Of a DNA stretch of 64,000 nucleotides, positions 51,419-60,503 are shown in pieces. The translations under genes and the position numbers were made by a program. The DNA comes from an uncultured Sphaerochaeta sp. (GTDB lineage Bacteria > Spirochaetota > Spirochaetia > Sphaerochaetales > Sphaerochaetaceae). The stretch lies in contig NZ_OY781063.1 of assembly GCF_963676285.1 (NCBI RefSeq), positions 1,984,001 to 2,048,000 on the forward strand, in the 5' to 3' direction. The notes below the pieces were generated by a model. That model searched no databases. It was not told where the DNA came from and was given only the letters and a program-made list of their open reading frames with translations. Numbering within the stretch: position 1 is the first letter of the stretch; the number at the start of each line of letters is the position of its first letter.

Positions 51419-52924
51419 ATGAATTATCAGAAATCTCTTCTTCCCTATCCATCAGGCGAAATAATGCATCTGAAAGGAAACTATATTTCCTCAGCAGTTC
51501 TTACTATAGCATTCCAGAGTTCCTGTTTTTCCGGACGTGCCTCTTTTCTTAAGGAATATCTGGAGAGATTTTTGGGCAAGAAGGTAATCCTTGGAAGTGA
51601 GTCGGAGAATCCAGACTTACTTATTATCGAGAAGAAAGATCTAGTTGACGAGGAAGGATACCTTCTGGAGGTAGGAACTCCTGGGTGTAGGTTGAGCTCC
51701 ACCTCTTGGAGGGGAATCTTCACAGGTATCCAGACATATATTCAACTGGTAACGTCCAATGAAACACTACAGTGCTGTAGGATTACTGATTCACCGGCTC
51801 TCTCATGGAGGGGCCTTATGTTGGATGTTGCTCGATCTTTCTGCCCACTTGAAGAGTTGCTGGGAATCATTGATACCATGGCCCTGCACAAATTGAATGT
51901 TCTGCACTGGCATATAAGTGATGACCAAGGATGGAGATTTCCTGTGGATGGATACCCTGCATTAGTGAGCGAGAAACGGGAATATTATTCGAGAGATGAT
52001 ATCAACTACGTGGTTGCATATGCAGAGAAAAGAAATATCATGATAGTCCCTGAGGTAGATATGCCTGGGCACATGACTGCTGCCCTTAGTGCATATCCCA
52101 ACCTGAGTTGCACAGGGGGGCCTTTTGTAATTCCAGCAGGAGAGGGCATATTTAAGGATATTCTCTGTGTGGGGAAGGCTGATACCATTGCTTTCGCGAA
52201 AAAGGTAGTGGACACGCTTTGTTCGTTCTTCCCTTCACCCTATATTCATCTTGGGGGTGATGAGATCCCATTGGACCGTTGGGTGACCTGCCCTGATTGT
52301 CAACATCGTATGCAGGAGTTGGGATATAAAGATGAGAAAGCATTGCTTGGATGGTTCTGCAATGAGATTGCTGCCTATGTAAGAGAGAAAGGTAAAACCA
52401 CAATCCTTTGGAGTGATTACGTTGATGCTTCGTATGATTCCTCAATAATTACACAAGTCTGGAATCCGCTTCTAGGGAACCAGAAGAGAACCCACAACGG
52501 CCGCCAGACCATTAAGAGTGATTATTTCCATTCCTATCTTGATATGTCTTACTCTTTGGTTCCTCTATCCAGAGTATATCGATATGGCAAGAGGGTACAG
52601 AAGGATAGGAAGAAGAATACAGCAGTGTTGGGTGCGGAATTGCTGCTCTGGACAGAGTACCTGAATACTAGGGAAACACGGGAAGCTCATCTCTATCCGC
52701 GGCTGTTGGCAGGGGCAGAGTCATTCTGGACGAAAGAATCCAAGCTTAGCTATACCCGATTTAAACGAATTCTAATGCATGTCATACAGCAGGTCTCGGA
52801 TAATAAGAACAACGTGAACAAGCCCTCTACTTGGGATCCTCCGCTTCTGAGGCAAATCAAGGCACGGAGAGCTAGAAAGAAACGGATAACAGCAAACAGC
52901 AAGGAAGCTGGGATTTCACTCTGA
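51419..52924 (+). CDS. Beta-N-acetylhexosaminidase, glycoside hydrolase family 20
   Basis: A 501-residue enzyme that releases terminal GlcNAc or GalNAc. The N-terminal GH20b-type domain (residues 1-120) precedes the catalytic barrel (about 125-480), with WRGLMLDVARSFCPLEELLG, LHWHISDDQGWRF, the acid/base pair Asp-Glu in IHLGGDEIPLD, and WSDYVDA. No signal peptide is present, so it should act in the cytoplasm on oligosaccharides brought in by the upstream ABC transporter. The ribosome-binding site is weak. The ROK regulator, transporter and this gene form one substrate-use operon. Confidence 0.92.
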   Translation: MNYQKSLLPYPSGEIMHLKGNYISSAVLTIAFQSSCFSGRASFLKEYLERFLGKKVILGSESENPDLLIIEKKDLVDEEGYLLEVGTPGCRLSSTSWRGIFTGIQTYIQLVTSNETLQCCRITDSPALSWRGLMLDVARSFCPLEELLGIIDTMALHKLNVLHWHISDDQGWRFPVDGYPALVSEKREYYSRDDINYVVAYAEKRNIMIVPEVDMPGHMTAALSAYPNLSCTGGPFVIPAGEGIFKDILCVGKADTIAFAKKVVDTLCSFFPSPYIHLGGDEIPLDRWVTCPDCQHRMQELGYKDEKALLGWFCNEIAAYVREKGKTTILWSDYVDASYDSSIITQVWNPLLGNQKRTHNGRQTIKSDYFHSYLDMSYSLVPLSRVYRYGKRVQKDRKKNTAVLGAELLLWTEYLNTRETREAHLYPRLLAGAESFWTKESKLSYTRFKRILMHVIQQVSDNKNNVNKPSTWDPPLLRQIKARRARKKRITANSKEAGISL

Positions 52925-52935
52925 TAATGTGATAC

Positions 52936-54336
52936 TCAGTCACTCCATGCCTCTTTCAGAAGTGAAACCGCCTTTGGTATTTCCTCTAGGTCCAATGTTG
53001 CAAATCCCATCAAGAGCGTAGTCTGCTTTATCTCCCGAGGAGGCTCTGAATAGTAGCGGCTAATCCCATAGATTTTTACTTGATGGTTACCAGCCCTCTT
53101 TACCAGGGTATTTTCATCCATTCCATTGTGGACGTACAACAGCAGGTGCAATCCAGCTGAATCTCCGGCAATCTCTACAAAGGGGAGGAGTCTGTTGATA
53201 CAGGAGACTAGAAGTTCCCGCTTTTGACGATAGAGATTACGCATCCTGTTCAGGTGCCGCTCAAAATGCCCTTTTTCGAGAAATGCATGCAGGACCTTCT
53301 GTTCAATGAGTGGAACAGGGCAGTAGTAGAAGCTGAGATATGCTTCATACCGTTCCATGAGTACCTCAGGAAGAACCATGTAACTGATCCTCAGGGCAGG
53401 GGAGAGTGATTTGCTGAAAGCTCCCAGGTAGATGACCTTGCCTTGTCCATCGAGGCCTTGCAAGGAAGGAATCGGTTTTCCACTATAGCGAAACTCACTG
53501 TCATAATCATCTTCCAAGATATATCGTCCGGATTTTTCATTTGCCCACTGCAAAAGTTGCAGTCGCCGTGTGACCGGCATGATGCGACCGGTAGGGAACT
53601 GATGGCTTGGTGTGATGGAGAGCACATCAGCACCACTAGCATAGAGTGCATTTATCTCAACACCTTGGTCATCCAGAGGAAGTGAAACATAGTGCACCCG
53701 ATTGCTCCGGAACAGCAGATTGAGTTTCTCATACCCGGGGTTCTCAATAGCATAGACAGTCTTTTCATCCAGGAGCTGGATGAGCAGTTGCATTAAATAC
53801 TCAGTCCCGCTGCTGATGATGATTTGGTGTGCACTACAGTGGACCCCTCGGCTTGACTGCAGATAGTGCGTTATGTTGGAGCGTAGAGCAAGCAATCCCT
53901 TTGGGTCATTAATAGCGAGGAGTTCCTCATCTCTTGAGTTGATAATTTGATTGCTCAACCTTCTCCAGAGAGAGAAGGGGAACCGCTTATGGTCTACTCC
54001 TTGATGGGAGAAGGTATATAAATAGGAGAGTGTTTTTATAGTATCAACGATAGGCGTACGCTCATCTGGCCCGAGAACGAGGAGGCCACTGAGGTCGGCT
54101 ACGTAGTAGCCACTCTTCTCCCTTGTCTGGAGATAGCCCTCGTCAACAAGTTGGTTATATGCTGCCTGCACTGTGTTGATGCTGCATTGGAGATTTTCTG
54201 CAAGCCTACGCTTGGAAGGGAGTTTGTCATCTCGGCTGAAGGTTCCCTTGATAAGCTCTTCCTTGAGATACCGGTAGAGCTGCTCTGTCAGTGTTTCAGG
54301 AGCATTGTTCTGCAGCTGTAGATTGATCTTGTACAT
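52936..54336 (-). CDS. pdxR: MocR family PLP-dependent regulator, probably PdxR
   Basis: A 466-residue fusion of a GntR winged helix (residues 10-80; LPSKRRLAENLQCSINTVQAAYNQL) with a fold-type I aminotransferase-like domain (about 110-460). The PLP lysine is in YLGAFSKSLSPALRIS and the cofactor aspartate region in YILEDDYDSEFRY. It is divergent from pdxS-pdxT, the arrangement of PdxR, which activates vitamin B6 synthesis when PLP is scarce. The intervening 113 bases carry a repeated ATAA(T/A)CTGG element. It is convergent with the GH20 gene, 11 bases apart. Confidence 0.9.
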   Translation of the reverse strand: MYKINLQLQNNAPETLTEQLYRYLKEELIKGTFSRDDKLPSKRRLAENLQCSINTVQAAYNQLVDEGYLQTREKSGYYVADLSGLLVLGPDERTPIVDTIKTLSYLYTFSHQGVDHKRFPFSLWRRLSNQIINSRDEELLAINDPKGLLALRSNITHYLQSSRGVHCSAHQIIISSGTEYLMQLLIQLLDEKTVYAIENPGYEKLNLLFRSNRVHYVSLPLDDQGVEINALYASGADVLSITPSHQFPTGRIMPVTRRLQLLQWANEKSGRYILEDDYDSEFRYSGKPIPSLQGLDGQGKVIYLGAFSKSLSPALRISYMVLPEVLMERYEAYLSFYYCPVPLIEQKVLHAFLEKGHFERHLNRMRNLYRQKRELLVSCINRLLPFVEIAGDSAGLHLLLYVHNGMDENTLVKRAGNHQVKIYGISRYYSEPPREIKQTTLLMGFATLDLEEIPKAVSLLKEAWSD

Positions 54337-54344
54337 ATCCCTCC

Positions 54345-54409
54345 ATAATCTGGTACCATAAAAATTTCATAAACTGGAACTTTTTATACTATCAGATACT
54401 ACCTATACT
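54345..54409. promoter_or_regulatory. Putative PdxR site: direct repeat in pdxR/pdxS divergent region
   Basis: ATAATCTGG (54345-54353) and ATAAACTGG (54369-54377) are direct repeats with a 24-base period, each followed by a (T/A)AC triplet. Two TATACT hexamers at 54385-54390 and 54404-54409 are candidate -10 boxes for pdxS, with no good -35, as expected for an activated promoter. MocR proteins bind such tandem repeats; the assignment is inference from position. Confidence 0.5.
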
Positions 54410-54449
54410 AGGACAGAACAATGAATAGCACAATGGTAGGAGGTATAAT

Positions 54450-55322
54450 ATGAGTGAACGAAATGTATTGAACAAGAATCTTGCTCAGATGCTCAAGGGA
54501 GGGGTGATCATGGACGTTACCTCTCCAGAGCAAGCCCGTATAGCCGAGGACGCAGGAGCTTGTGCCGTGATGGCATTGGAGAGAATCCCTGCCGATATTC
54601 GTGCAGCCGGGGGAGTCTCGCGTATGAGTGACCCAGTCCTGATCCAACAGATCCAGGAAGCGGTTTCCATCCCGGTTATGGCAAAGGTACGTATTGGGCA
54701 TATCGTTGAGGCACAGATTCTTGAAGCCTTGGAGATTGATTTCATTGATGAGAGTGAGGTCCTCTCCCCAGCCGATGACCTCTATCATATCGACAAACAA
54801 CAATTCTCTGTACCTTTTGTCTGTGGAGCACGTGACTTGGGTGAAGCTCTTCGTAGGATAGGCGAGGGTGCAAGTATGATCAGGACCAAGGGTGAACCCG
54901 GGACAGGGGATATCATCCAGGCTGTTCGGCATATGCGTTTGATCCAGCAACAGATGAGGAAGGTTCAATCCATGCGCGAGGATGAGTTGTTTGAGGAAGC
55001 AAAGCTTCTTCAGATTCCCAATGATCTATTGCGTATTGTGTTTGAGAGTGGAAAGCTTCCGGTAGTCAACTTTGCTGCCGGTGGGGTAGCTACCCCTGCT
55101 GATGCTGCACTGATGATGCAGCTTGGAGCAGAAGGAGTGTTTGTGGGTTCGGGTATCTTCAAGTCTGGAGATCCAAAGAAACGGGCAAATGCCATTGTGA
55201 AAGCTGTTACGAATTATCAGGATCCCAAGATATTGGCTGAGCTCTCAAAGAATCTGGGAGAAGCCATGATTGGTATCAATGAACAGGAAATTGCCCTTCT
55301 TATGGCTGAGCGTGGCGTATGA
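54450..55322 (+). CDS. pdxS: Pyridoxal 5'-phosphate synthase subunit PdxS
   Basis: A 290-residue TIM-barrel that condenses ribose 5-phosphate, glyceraldehyde 3-phosphate and ammonia to PLP. Conserved parts are [37 protein letters not shown] (the first active-site lysine), [24 protein letters not shown] (second lysine) and [26 protein letters not shown] lies six bases before the ATG. It works as a complex with PdxT, encoded next with an ATGA overlap. Confidence 0.97.
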   Translation: MSERNVLNKNLAQMLKGGVIMDVTSPEQARIAEDAGACAVMALERIPADIRAAGGVSRMSDPVLIQQIQEAVSIPVMAKVRIGHIVEAQILEALEIDFIDESEVLSPADDLYHIDKQQFSVPFVCGARDLGEALRRIGEGASMIRTKGEPGTGDIIQAVRHMRLIQQQMRKVQSMREDELFEEAKLLQIPNDLLRIVFESGKLPVVNFAAGGVATPADAALMMQLGAEGVFVGSGIFKSGDPKKRANAIVKAVTNYQDPKILAELSKNLGEAMIGINEQEIALLMAERGV

Positions 55323-55891
55323 GAGTTGGCGTATTAGCACTGCAAGGAGGGTTTGTAGAGCATGTTCACGCATTGAACAAGCTGGGGGTCTCTTCCCTTG
55401 AGATTCGTAGCACGCAAGATCTACAGATTCCGTTTGATGCCTTGATCCTCCCCGGTGGGGAGAGTACCGTCATGGGTAGGCTGCTTAGGGAGCTTGATCT
55501 CTATTACCCCCTCATGGATTTAATCGCTCAGGGATTGCCGGTATGGGGTACCTGTGCCGGCATGATACTGCTCGCGAGTGAATTGGAGGGAGAGGTCAAT
55601 ACCCATCTGGCGCTCATGCCTATCACTGTCCGAAGGAATGCATTCGGACGGCAGCTTGGGAGTTTTTCCTCCATTGGCATGTTTGAGGGCATTGGCGAAA
55701 TTCCCATGACGTTTATCCGTGCTCCAATCATTCAGGGGGCTGACAAAAATGTACACATGTTAGCAGAGTATGATGGCTTCAGCGTTGCAGCAAGATATGA
55801 TACGATGCTGGTGACTGCGTTTCATCCGGAGTTGACGAATGATACTCGGGTCCTCCAGTATTTTCTGGGGATGACAGGCTGCGGACACTAA
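55319..55891 (+). CDS. pdxT: Pyridoxal 5'-phosphate synthase glutaminase subunit PdxT
   Basis: A 190-residue class I glutaminase that supplies ammonia to PdxS. The nucleophile is the cysteine in [11 protein letters not shown], and the His-Glu of the triad is in [18 protein letters not shown] and [12 protein letters not shown] are characteristic of PdxT. The start overlaps the pdxS stop as ATGA. The length is normal. Confidence 0.97.
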   Translation: MRVGVLALQGGFVEHVHALNKLGVSSLEIRSTQDLQIPFDALILPGGESTVMGRLLRELDLYYPLMDLIAQGLPVWGTCAGMILLASELEGEVNTHLALMPITVRRNAFGRQLGSFSSIGMFEGIGEIPMTFIRAPIIQGADKNVHMLAEYDGFSVAARYDTMLVTAFHPELTNDTRVLQYFLGMTGCGH

Positions 55892-55918
55892 TGGTTGATC
55901 TTCTAGGGGGCAGGGTGC

Positions 55919-57832
55919 ATGGAACTTGTGGTGATGGAGTTGTTCTTACTGGTTGTAGTCGTTTCCATTGTAGTAAGCCAGAAACAAGCAACATTACTGG
56001 TAAAGCACCAAGATATAGATGTTGTAGGTGTAGCAATTGCTTATATTGGGTATCTTGCGCTTGCAGTGCTCAGCCATGTGCATATACGTGGCCTTTTTCC
56101 GTTTCCTCCAGCCATTGCTCGGTTGGTAACAATTCTCCATATTATTTCAATTCCACTGTTGATATTCATCTGGATGAACAGTATTGAGAAACGGCTCCTT
56201 TCAAAAAGATGCTATTCATTGTTCTCTCGGGTACAGGGGGCGTTGCTTGTGCTTTTCTCAGTTGCGTCTTTTGTTGACTTAACGTTTAACCGACTCTTTG
56301 TTTTCTCCCCAGAGCTGCTGATAATCGGCGGTCCAGGGATACCACTCATGCTTGGTCTCAGTACGCTCTTTGTTCTGGTAGAGTTTTATGCCGCCTTGGT
56401 GCGATGGAAGCATATCGAATGGCATGAACGGGCCATCATGGTACTCACTGCACTGTTCCTGTTGTTCTCCTTGGTTTTGTTTGAGACCTTCAAGCAACCC
56501 TATATGCTCTCCCTCAGTAGTGCCTTCATGTTGCTACTCAGTTTTCTCTCTTGGCAGAGGAAGGAGTTGCTGTTGGATTTGTTGACCAGAATTCCAAACA
56601 ATCAGGCATTTCAGGAAGCACTCAAACAAGGGATTGCCTCTCGTCAACGGAGGACCATCCTGCTTCTGGATATCGAGAATTTTCGCCTGCTCAACGAACG
56701 TTATGGAGAGGATGGGGGAGATGCAATCCTGCGTTCCTTTGCTGATTTTCTGAAAACCACCTATGAGCAAGCCGGGGTGTTCCGTATTGGAGGAAACCGA
56801 TTTGTTCTGATGTTTCCCTGGTTGACACATAATGAGTTGGTCAGGGAAGTAAATTTGATCAAGGAAAAGACTACAAAGGGGTGTACCATTGGGGAGACTC
56901 AGGTCTCCTTTCATGTGAATATTGCCATCGTTGAAATTCCCTTGCAGAAAAATACGGTTGATGAGGTTGTTGAGTCTCTCTCCTTTACCATGACGGAGAT
57001 CAAGGAGAAGCGAAGGCAGCCGGTCATCATCTTCAACCAGAAGCTCATCGGGGTGCGTCAGAGAAGACTTGATATCCTTTCAATCCTCCGAAAGGCGTTG
57101 TTGGAGCAAGACATGATACAGGTCTACTTCCAGCCGATCATGGATATAGATGGCAACAAACCAGTTGCTGCAGAAGCCTTGATGCGATTGCAGGATGAGC
57201 GGATGGGAATCATATCACCAGGCGAGTTTATTCCCCTTGCAGAACAAGCCGGTCTGATAAGCATGTATACAGAGATCATGCTGCAGAAGGTATGTGCCTT
57301 CCTTTTGGCACATCCCAGTGTACAGGATCGTTTGAGCCATGTTTCTATCAACATCGTTGCTGAGGACCTTGCAGTAGGAGATGTTGCTTGTAAGTTGTTG
57401 GATATGTTAAGTCAGAAGGGCATTGATGAGAAGAAGATAGGGTTTGAAGTGACGGAGTCCATGGTGCTCTCGAGCGATCCAGTTGTGACAAAGTCATGGC
57501 AAGCGTTACGAAATATGGGAGTCAGGTTTTTCCTGGACGATTTTGGAACCGGCTATGCCAACCTTGAGTCATTGGTCAACCTCCCCTTTGATGTCGTGAA
57601 GATTGACCGAAGTGTTGTTTCGAATACCACAAACAGTTATGAGTTGCTTTCCCTTATTGCGGGAATGCTGCAACGCCTTGGAAAAGAAGTCATTGCTGAG
57701 GGAGTAGAGACCCTCGAACAGCTGGAGAGGGTGAAAAGCAACAGAATCTCCTATGTACAAGGGTACTATTTCTCCAAACCACTTCCTCCTGGGGATTTCC
57801 TCTCTTGGTTGGAGGCAAGCTCAGATCACTAG
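55919..57832 (+). CDS. Membrane protein with degenerate GGDEF and EAL domains
   Basis: A 637-residue protein: about seven N-terminal helices (residues 1-210), a GGDEF domain (about 215-375) and an EAL domain (about 385-635). The cyclase motif is degenerate (RIGGNRF instead of GGDEF), so it is probably not a cyclase. The EAL domain keeps AAEALMRLQ, FEVTESMVLS, DDFGTGYANL and VKIDRS, so c-di-GMP hydrolysis is likely. It begins 27 bases after pdxT, but a link to vitamin B6 is not evident. Its end overlaps the convergent arsC by four bases. Confidence 0.87.
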   Translation: MELVVMELFLLVVVVSIVVSQKQATLLVKHQDIDVVGVAIAYIGYLALAVLSHVHIRGLFPFPPAIARLVTILHIISIPLLIFIWMNSIEKRLLSKRCYSLFSRVQGALLVLFSVASFVDLTFNRLFVFSPELLIIGGPGIPLMLGLSTLFVLVEFYAALVRWKHIEWHERAIMVLTALFLLFSLVLFETFKQPYMLSLSSAFMLLLSFLSWQRKELLLDLLTRIPNNQAFQEALKQGIASRQRRTILLLDIENFRLLNERYGEDGGDAILRSFADFLKTTYEQAGVFRIGGNRFVLMFPWLTHNELVREVNLIKEKTTKGCTIGETQVSFHVNIAIVEIPLQKNTVDEVVESLSFTMTEIKEKRRQPVIIFNQKLIGVRQRRLDILSILRKALLEQDMIQVYFQPIMDIDGNKPVAAEALMRLQDERMGIISPGEFIPLAEQAGLISMYTEIMLQKVCAFLLAHPSVQDRLSHVSINIVAEDLAVGDVACKLLDMLSQKGIDEKKIGFEVTESMVLSSDPVVTKSWQALRNMGVRFFLDDFGTGYANLESLVNLPFDVVKIDRSVVSNTTNSYELLSLIAGMLQRLGKEVIAEGVETLEQLERVKSNRISYVQGYYFSKPLPPGDFLSWLEASSDH

Positions 57833-58254
57833 CAGGAAGCGAGCCAGTCAGTAATACGTGTGTGGATTGCATCGCGTATTGGCCTGATCCCTTCCAGCTT
57901 TTCCTCATCACTACCGGTTATGGCACTTGGATCGGGGAACCCCCAATGCATACGTTCACTCTTGCCTGGGAACATGGGACACCGTTCGGCGTTGCTCTCA
58001 TCACAAACTGTCACAACGTAGTCGAATGCTTCATTCCTATCGATAAATTCTTGGGCAGGTTTTGCATAATGGCCTTCCATGGAGATTCCGATCTCTTCCA
58101 TCGCCTGGACAACCAGTGGGTTCAATTTTCCGGCTTCTATTCCGCTGCTGTGTGCTTCAAATCGGTCACTTGCATAGTGCTTTACGAAAGCCTCACACAT
58201 CTGGCTTCTTGCTGAGTTATGGATACAGACAAACATGATTCGTTCTTTAGCCAT
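57829..58254 (-). CDS. arsC: Arsenate reductase, low-molecular-weight phosphatase type (ArsC)
   Basis: A 141-residue protein with the P-loop VCIHNSARSQM (CxxxxxR with Ser) near residue 10, the catalytic redox cysteines expected in VVTVCDESNAERCPMF and the acidic FPDPSAI. That combination identifies the thioredoxin-coupled ArsC family rather than protein tyrosine phosphatases. It lies five bases downstream of arsR in one operon, opposite the thioredoxin-like protein and permease across a shared promoter region. Confidence 0.92.
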   Translation of the reverse strand: MAKERIMFVCIHNSARSQMCEAFVKHYASDRFEAHSSGIEAGKLNPLVVQAMEEIGISMEGHYAKPAQEFIDRNEAFDYVVTVCDESNAERCPMFPGKSERMHWGFPDPSAITGSDEEKLEGIRPIRDAIHTRITDWLASC

Positions 58255-58259
58255 GTTGG

Positions 58260-58559
58260 TTATTCCTTTTCATTATTTTGTGGTTTGATCGAGCAGTGCA
58301 TCATCTCCAGAACGCAGGGCATGGTCAAAATACAATTGACCCTGGTTCCTTCTCTTTTCATGTCGATGATTCCCACTTGCTTCAATGCTGAGAGGTGTTT
58401 TGAAGTGACTGACTTGTGCATGCCAAGTAGTTCCGCAAGTTCGCAGACACAGTAGGAACGCGAAAAGAGTGCCTCAATAATAGCAAGTCTCATTGGGTGC
58501 CCAAGGGTCTTGAAACGTTTTGCAGTATCTTCAAACTGTTCAGCATCATATTCGTTCAT
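58260..58559 (-). CDS. arsR: ArsR family metalloregulator
   Basis: A 99-residue winged-helix repressor. The SYCVCELAELLGMHKSVTSKHL segment shows the ELCVCDL-like metal site of ArsR proteins (Cys-x-Cys in the recognition region) and the DNA-recognition helix. Further cysteines near the C-terminus (CILTMPCVLEMMHC) could help bind arsenite or another thiophilic metal. The ATG at 58559 has no ribosome-binding site and falls about seven bases after a predicted -10, so the message may be leaderless. It probably represses both its own operon and the divergent one. Confidence 0.9.
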   Translation of the reverse strand: MNEYDAEQFEDTAKRFKTLGHPMRLAIIEALFSRSYCVCELAELLGMHKSVTSKHLSALKQVGIIDMKREGTRVNCILTMPCVLEMMHCSIKPQNNEKE

Positions 58560-58560
58560 G

Positions 58561-58638
58561 ATTGCAATGTTGCAAAAAATGGAAACTTTGTCAATGAATC
58601 TGGTTGACATTGCAATAATAGTTTCCAATAATGGAAAC
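58561..58638. promoter_or_regulatory. Divergent ars promoters with dyad operator
   Basis: Plus strand: TTGACA (58604-58609), 17 bases, AATAAT (58627-58632). Minus strand: TTGACA (complement of 58589-58594), 17 bases, AACATT (complement of 58566-58571). The perfect dyad GTTTCC (58621-58626) and GGAAAC (58633-58638) encloses the plus-strand -10 box. AATGGAAAC recurs at 58578-58586 inside the minus-strand promoter spacer. One ArsR-type repressor could therefore shut both promoters. Confidence 0.75.
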
Positions 58639-58653
58639 ATAGGAGATGAACAT

Positions 58654-58893
58654 ATGATTATACAGATACTCGGGACGGGATGTCCCAAATGCAAGACATT
58701 GGAAGCAAATGCTGTCAAAGCAGTTGAAGAAGGAAACATCGCTGCAACGATCGTGAAAGTGACTGACCTCGACGAAATCATGGAAATGGGTGTCATGATG
58801 ACCCCCGCCCTCGCAATTGATGGCGATGTGAAAAGCATGGGGAAGGTGCTGAACAAAAATCAGGTACTTTCATTGATCAAGGAGAGTCTGTAA
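58654..58893 (+). CDS. Thioredoxin-like redox-active disulfide protein
   Basis: A 79-residue single-domain thioredoxin fold with the active site GTGCPKCKTLE (CxxC) near residue 10 and the cis-proline region MMTPALAIDG. It belongs to the small redox-active disulfide protein 2 family often encoded beside ArsR and DUF318 permeases. It may pass electrons to ArsC or handle the metal for the permease. AGGAG is eight bases before the ATG at 58654. First gene of the rightward ars operon. Confidence 0.9.
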   Translation: MIIQILGTGCPKCKTLEANAVKAVEEGNIAATIVKVTDLDEIMEMGVMMTPALAIDGDVKSMGKVLNKNQVLSLIKESL

Positions 58894-58924
58894 TGCAATT
58901 CCTTGTGCCCAGGGAGGTGCTCTG

Positions 58925-60109
58925 ATGGCAATGAAGCAGCTTACCCCAAACAAGAAACTACTGATGATAGCCGGGATTTTCCTGGCAATCTTTTTTACTC
59001 CCTTCACTCACCCGCGTGTCGCAGGGGCAATCCAGGAAGCGTTCCTCATGCTGGCCGACTACGCACATGAGCATGTACTGCTCTGTGTGGTTCCGGCAAT
59101 GTTCATTGCAGGGGCGGTTGTGGTATTTCTCAACCAGCAGGCTGTAATGAAATATCTCGGTCCTAAGGCGAAGAAACTGGTAGCGTATTCAGTTGCTTCT
59201 GTTTCAGGAGCAATCCTGGCAGTCTGTTCCTGTACGGTATTACCTTTGTTCAAGGGCATCTACAAGAAGGGTGCAGGCCTTGGCCCTGCCGTTTCCTTCC
59301 TCTATAGTGGCCCCTCGATCAATATTCTGGCGATTATTCTCTCCTATAAAGTGTTTGGGTGGAAGATGGGATTGACCAGAATGGTGGTAGCCATCGTATT
59401 TGCCTTCGTAATCGGGTTGCTTATGCATATGATCTTCCGCAAGGAGGACGAGAAACGGCTTGCTGACGAGCGCTTGTTCAAGGATATGGGGGGGGCTGAT
59501 GCACGTTCCCTCCCCCAGATGGCTCTCTACATGGTTTCCATGATTGGTATCCTGGTCTTTCTCAACTGGGCCCCAAGCCAGGGCTCGAGTACCCTTTGGG
59601 ATTTCATCTATGAGTCTAAGTATTGGATTACCGGGGTGTTTGCCTTGCTCTTGGCATACACCTTGATCAGATGGTTCTCCAAGGATGAGCTGATTGAGTG
59701 GGGTGGAGCAACCAGGGATTTTGCACTCCAGATTCTTCCCTTGCTCTTCGCTGGCGTGTTGGTTGCTGGATTCCTGCTGGGTAGACCCGGTCAGGAAGCT
59801 CTTATCCCAACGGTATGGGTTGCATCATTGGTAGGAGGAAACTCTCTCTTCGCAAATTTCTTTGCAGCAATTTCCGGGGCATTCATGTACTTTGCGACGC
59901 TCACTGAAATTCCCATTGTACAAGGATTATTGGGAGCAGGAATGGGACAAGGTCCAGCACTGGCACTATTGCTTGCCGGTCCTAGTCTCTCCCTTCCATC
60001 CATGCTGGTGATCGGCGGTGAACTGGGCTTTAAGAAGACCGCGGTCTACATTGCTCTGGTGGTGTTCTTTTCTACCATAGCAGGATTTGTCTTTGGTATG
60101 GTAGCTTAG
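58925..60109 (+). CDS. Permease, DUF318/YraQ family (ArsP-like)
   Basis: A 394-residue inner-membrane protein with about ten helices. The signature CSCTVLPLFKGIYKKGAGLG, followed by FLYSGPSINILA, defines the family; the paired cysteines are implicated in binding the metalloid in ArsP proteins. A second family block appears at GNSLFANFFAAISGAFMYF. It is co-directional with the thioredoxin-like gene and shares the ArsR-controlled promoter region, so export of arsenic or a similar thiophilic compound is likely. GGGAGG precedes the ATG. Confidence 0.87.
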   Translation: MAMKQLTPNKKLLMIAGIFLAIFFTPFTHPRVAGAIQEAFLMLADYAHEHVLLCVVPAMFIAGAVVVFLNQQAVMKYLGPKAKKLVAYSVASVSGAILAVCSCTVLPLFKGIYKKGAGLGPAVSFLYSGPSINILAIILSYKVFGWKMGLTRMVVAIVFAFVIGLLMHMIFRKEDEKRLADERLFKDMGGADARSLPQMALYMVSMIGILVFLNWAPSQGSSTLWDFIYESKYWITGVFALLLAYTLIRWFSKDELIEWGGATRDFALQILPLLFAGVLVAGFLLGRPGQEALIPTVWVASLVGGNSLFANFFAAISGAFMYFATLTEIPIVQGLLGAGMGQGPALALLLAGPSLSLPSMLVIGGELGFKKTAVYIALVVFFSTIAGFVFGMVA

Positions 60110-60129
60110 TATCCCCTCAGGATTCAGTA

Positions 60130-60161
60130 CGGGAGTTGTTGTAAACCTACGGCAACTCCCG
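60130..60161 (+). terminator. Terminator-like hairpin after DUF318 permease gene
   Basis: CGGGAGTTG and CAACTCCCG form a perfect 9-base stem with a 14-base loop, starting 20 bases after the stop. The following TTGTCTATA is only weakly U-rich, so termination efficiency is uncertain. Confidence 0.6.
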
Positions 60162-60471
60162 TTGTCTATACCCTTCCAAATTTCAGGATTTACATACCTC
60201 AGACAAGAAAATAATGGTACTATACCTATCCTAAATCCCTACAAATACCTGTAGCACTATATGTGGGTGAGGCCTTTTTTTATGCATTCATGTTCCTCAA
60301 GAACGCCATCCAAACCATTTGTCATGCTGAAAGTACAAAAGTAATGTAATTTTTTAGATTACCAGACATTTGCCATTTGTCACAATCGCACTAACATCGA
60401 TAATTGTATGGTAATAAGATAACCTATTGATACATAATAAATTGAATACAAAATGCATATAAATACGCACT

Positions 60472-60481
60472 GACACGTGTC
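60472..60481. promoter_or_regulatory. 10-base perfect palindrome upstream of mreB-like cluster
   Basis: GACACGTGTC is fully self-complementary and lies about 87 bases upstream of the predicted -35 box. It may be an activator or repressor site. No factor is assigned. Confidence 0.35.
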
Positions 60482-60503
60482 CAAACAGCGTATTCTTGAG
60501 CGC

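Noticed and set aside
60239..60280. Possible terminator ending in seven T
   Set aside because: The T-run is not preceded by an adjacent GC-rich stem; the nearest repeat (CTACA/TGTAG) ends 20 bases before it.
60283..60345. 20-codon plus-strand frame in the long intergenic region
   Set aside because: No ribosome-binding site, no promoter directly upstream and no recognisable product.
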